A stretch of DNA of 32,544 bases from Fusobacteriota bacterium (GTDB lineage: Bacteria; Bacillota; TC1), in contig JAKEGG010000044.1 in NCBI GenBank assembly GCA_022615965.1, forward strand, positions 1-32,544, read 5' to 3'. Of this stretch, positions 31,344 through 32,544 are shown one piece after another. The translations under genes were made by a program, and so were the position numbers. The notes under the pieces are model-generated. The model was given only the letters and a program-made list of their open reading frames with translations, was not told the origin of the DNA and ran no database searches. Positions within the stretch are counted from its first letter, which is position 1. Each line of letters opens with the position of its first letter.

Positions 31344-32516
31344 CTATTTTCCTTTTCTTACCAATCTTATTACAACAATCAGCAACAGCCCTGCTACAAA
31401 GATACCTAGAGAAGCCATTAGGTATTGGTTGGTATTGTAGGCTGGAAGAATCGTTACTTTATCTATCATGAATATCTGCTGGTAGACAGAGCCACTAAAA
31501 GCATCTGGCTGGTTGTCAGAAATCTGAATTTCCAATACATAGTTTCCTTCAGTAGTTAAATATTCTCCTGCTACAGTCAGGTAGTTATCTTTTATTTCTA
31601 GCTCTAATCTTTCCCTTTGGCCATCTGGACTGATCAGATAATATTCTAGCCCTGATCCTAGATTCAACCTATATATATCTAATGCCTTGATGCCAAAGTC
31701 TTCCCCAACTAATCCCTTATTGGCTATCTTGATTATTGCCTTTTGTTCTGTTAAGTCATAGTGCCCTGGAATACCTAATATTTTCTTATAGGCTCCTTCG
31801 TCAATATTATAGATATTATTCTCTGCCAGATCCAGGTAGAACAAGCTATCTAAGTCTTTATACAATGGAGCTAATGAAATCAATTTATTGCTTCTTAAAT
31901 CAAGGATCAATAGTTTTTTTAATCCCCCTAACTCCTCTGGCAAATCAGCGAGAATATTGTTATCTGCTAATAATACCTCTAACTTATTACAACCTTTTAA
32001 TCCAGCAGGAAGCCTTTCCAGACTATTAGAACTAATATCTATTTTTCTTAAATTAACTAGCTTTCCTAGTTCTTCAGATAAAATAGTAAGTTTATTAGCC
32101 CTTAGCGAAAGCTCTTCTAAAAGAATCAAGCCTCCTATTTCCTTTGGTAACTCAGATATTATATTTCCTCCAAGATAAAGAAATTGCAGCTGTTTGAGTG
32201 TTCCTATTTCCGCTGGCAAGGTTGTTATTCTGTTTTCTTCCAGGTTCAAGTATTTTAAGTTGCTGAATATTTCAATTCCCTTGACATTTTCAATGCTTTT
32301 ATCTTTTAAAAGCAGACTAGTGATCCCTGCTGCTTCATCCCTAGTAATGTAGTCTTCTTCTCCCTTATTTAGAATCAGCTTTATTTCACTTTTAAGACTA
32401 TTATCAGGAAACAGGTCTTTGACCTTACCTATTTCACCGTCTGCCTTGACCATAGGTGAAGGTATGAAAAATATGGTGAAAAATAATATTAACAACAGCA
32501 CCACTTTCTTTTTCAT
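31344..32516 (-). CDS. Leucine-rich-repeat surface protein with signal peptide and C-terminal membrane anchor
   Basis: A 390-residue protein. A signal peptide (KKKVVLLLILFFTIFFIP, cleavage near residue 25) is followed by an internalin-cap-like region with DYITRDEAAGITSLLL. About eight leucine-rich repeats of the L-x-x-L-x-L-x-x-N-x-I/L-x-x-L-P type follow (about 70-230), e.g. LKYLNLEENRITTLPAEIGT. A beta-rich region comes next, then a C-terminal membrane helix (MASLGIFVAGLLLIVVI) and a positive tail. It should be displayed outside and held in the membrane, not wall-sorted (no LPxTG). The start is ATG 32516, 8 nt after GGAGG. An ATG five codons earlier is inside that ribosome site. Confidence 0.88.
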   Translation of the reverse strand: MKKKVVLLLILFFTIFFIPSPMVKADGEIGKVKDLFPDNSLKSEIKLILNKGEEDYITRDEAAGITSLLLKDKSIENVKGIEIFSNLKYLNLEENRITTLPAEIGTLKQLQFLYLGGNIISELPKEIGGLILLEELSLRANKLTILSEELGKLVNLRKIDISSNSLERLPAGLKGCNKLEVLLADNNILADLPEELGGLKKLLILDLRSNKLISLAPLYKDLDSLFYLDLAENNIYNIDEGAYKKILGIPGHYDLTEQKAIIKIANKGLVGEDFGIKALDIYRLNLGSGLEYYLISPDGQRERLELEIKDNYLTVAGEYLTTEGNYVLEIQISDNQPDAFSGSVYQQIFMIDKVTILPAYNTNQYLMASLGIFVAGLLLIVVIRLVRKGK

Positions 32517-32544
32517 CGAGCAAGCCTCCATTCTTTAAATATAC

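Overview
The window is about 32.5 kb of a low-GC bacterial chromosome. It most resembles an anaerobic, Gram-positive-lineage Bacillota (Clostridia or Halanaerobiales type). This rests on AGGAGG-type ribosome sites, many GTG/TTG starts, tight co-directional operons, a pyrophosphate-type phosphofructokinase, a MurT/GatD-like pair, a DegV protein and rho-independent terminators. No phage, insertion sequence or CRISPR array is seen. The genus cannot be fixed from sequence alone.

Layout. 1-387 is the 3' end of a SulP-type transporter (STAS domain). 454-6234 (minus) holds a DUF368 polyprenyl-phosphate translocase and a FAD oxidoreductase-glmM-glmS operon for UDP-GlcNAc supply. 6288-8055 (minus) holds a LacI-type regulator with its own operator-like site, and a nitroreductase preceded by a long, structured, terminator-ending leader. 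8405-9166 (plus) is a TipAL/Mta-type MerR regulator with a textbook 19-bp-spacer promoter. 9167-9811 is non-coding apart from two tRNA-Leu genes (CAG, GAG) and back-to-back terminators. 9812-11023 (plus) is PPi-dependent phosphofructokinase. 11107-20201 (minus) is a dense run: acpS-nnr-alr-amidohydrolase-tsaE-tsaB-rimI-ABC exporter-threonine dehydratase-Imm5-like protein. 20250-21272 (minus) holds mscL and a YgjP-type metalloprotease. Divergent from these, 21386-24631 (plus) holds a MATE transporter, a CCA-adding enzyme, thioredoxin and a rhodanese. 24641-29728 (minus) is one compact unit: degV, a MurT-like ligase, a GatD-like protein, an N-acyl-D-amino-acid deacylase and a Crp/Fnr regulator. 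29872-32516 (minus) encodes three envelope proteins: a leucine-rich-repeat protein, a bactofilin-like membrane protein and a small membrane protein.

How the parts fit. Cell-wall supply is the main theme: GlmM/GlmS for amino sugars, DUF368 for lipid carrier recycling, Alr for D-alanine and a Mur-ligase-like pair. The rest is mostly housekeeping: t6A modification, CoA/ACP activation, NAD(P)H repair and tRNA maturation.

Most notable observations. (a) The GatD-like protein has lost both glutaminase catalytic residues (Cys to Thr95, His to Leu189), and its MurT-like partner has lost several signature residues. Together with a D-amino-acid deacylase this suggests a repurposed ligase system. (b) An unassigned structured leader precedes the nitroreductase. 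(c) The MerR operator half-site recurs as a perfect inverted repeat just after the merR gene. (d) Strand composition flips abruptly near position 9710.
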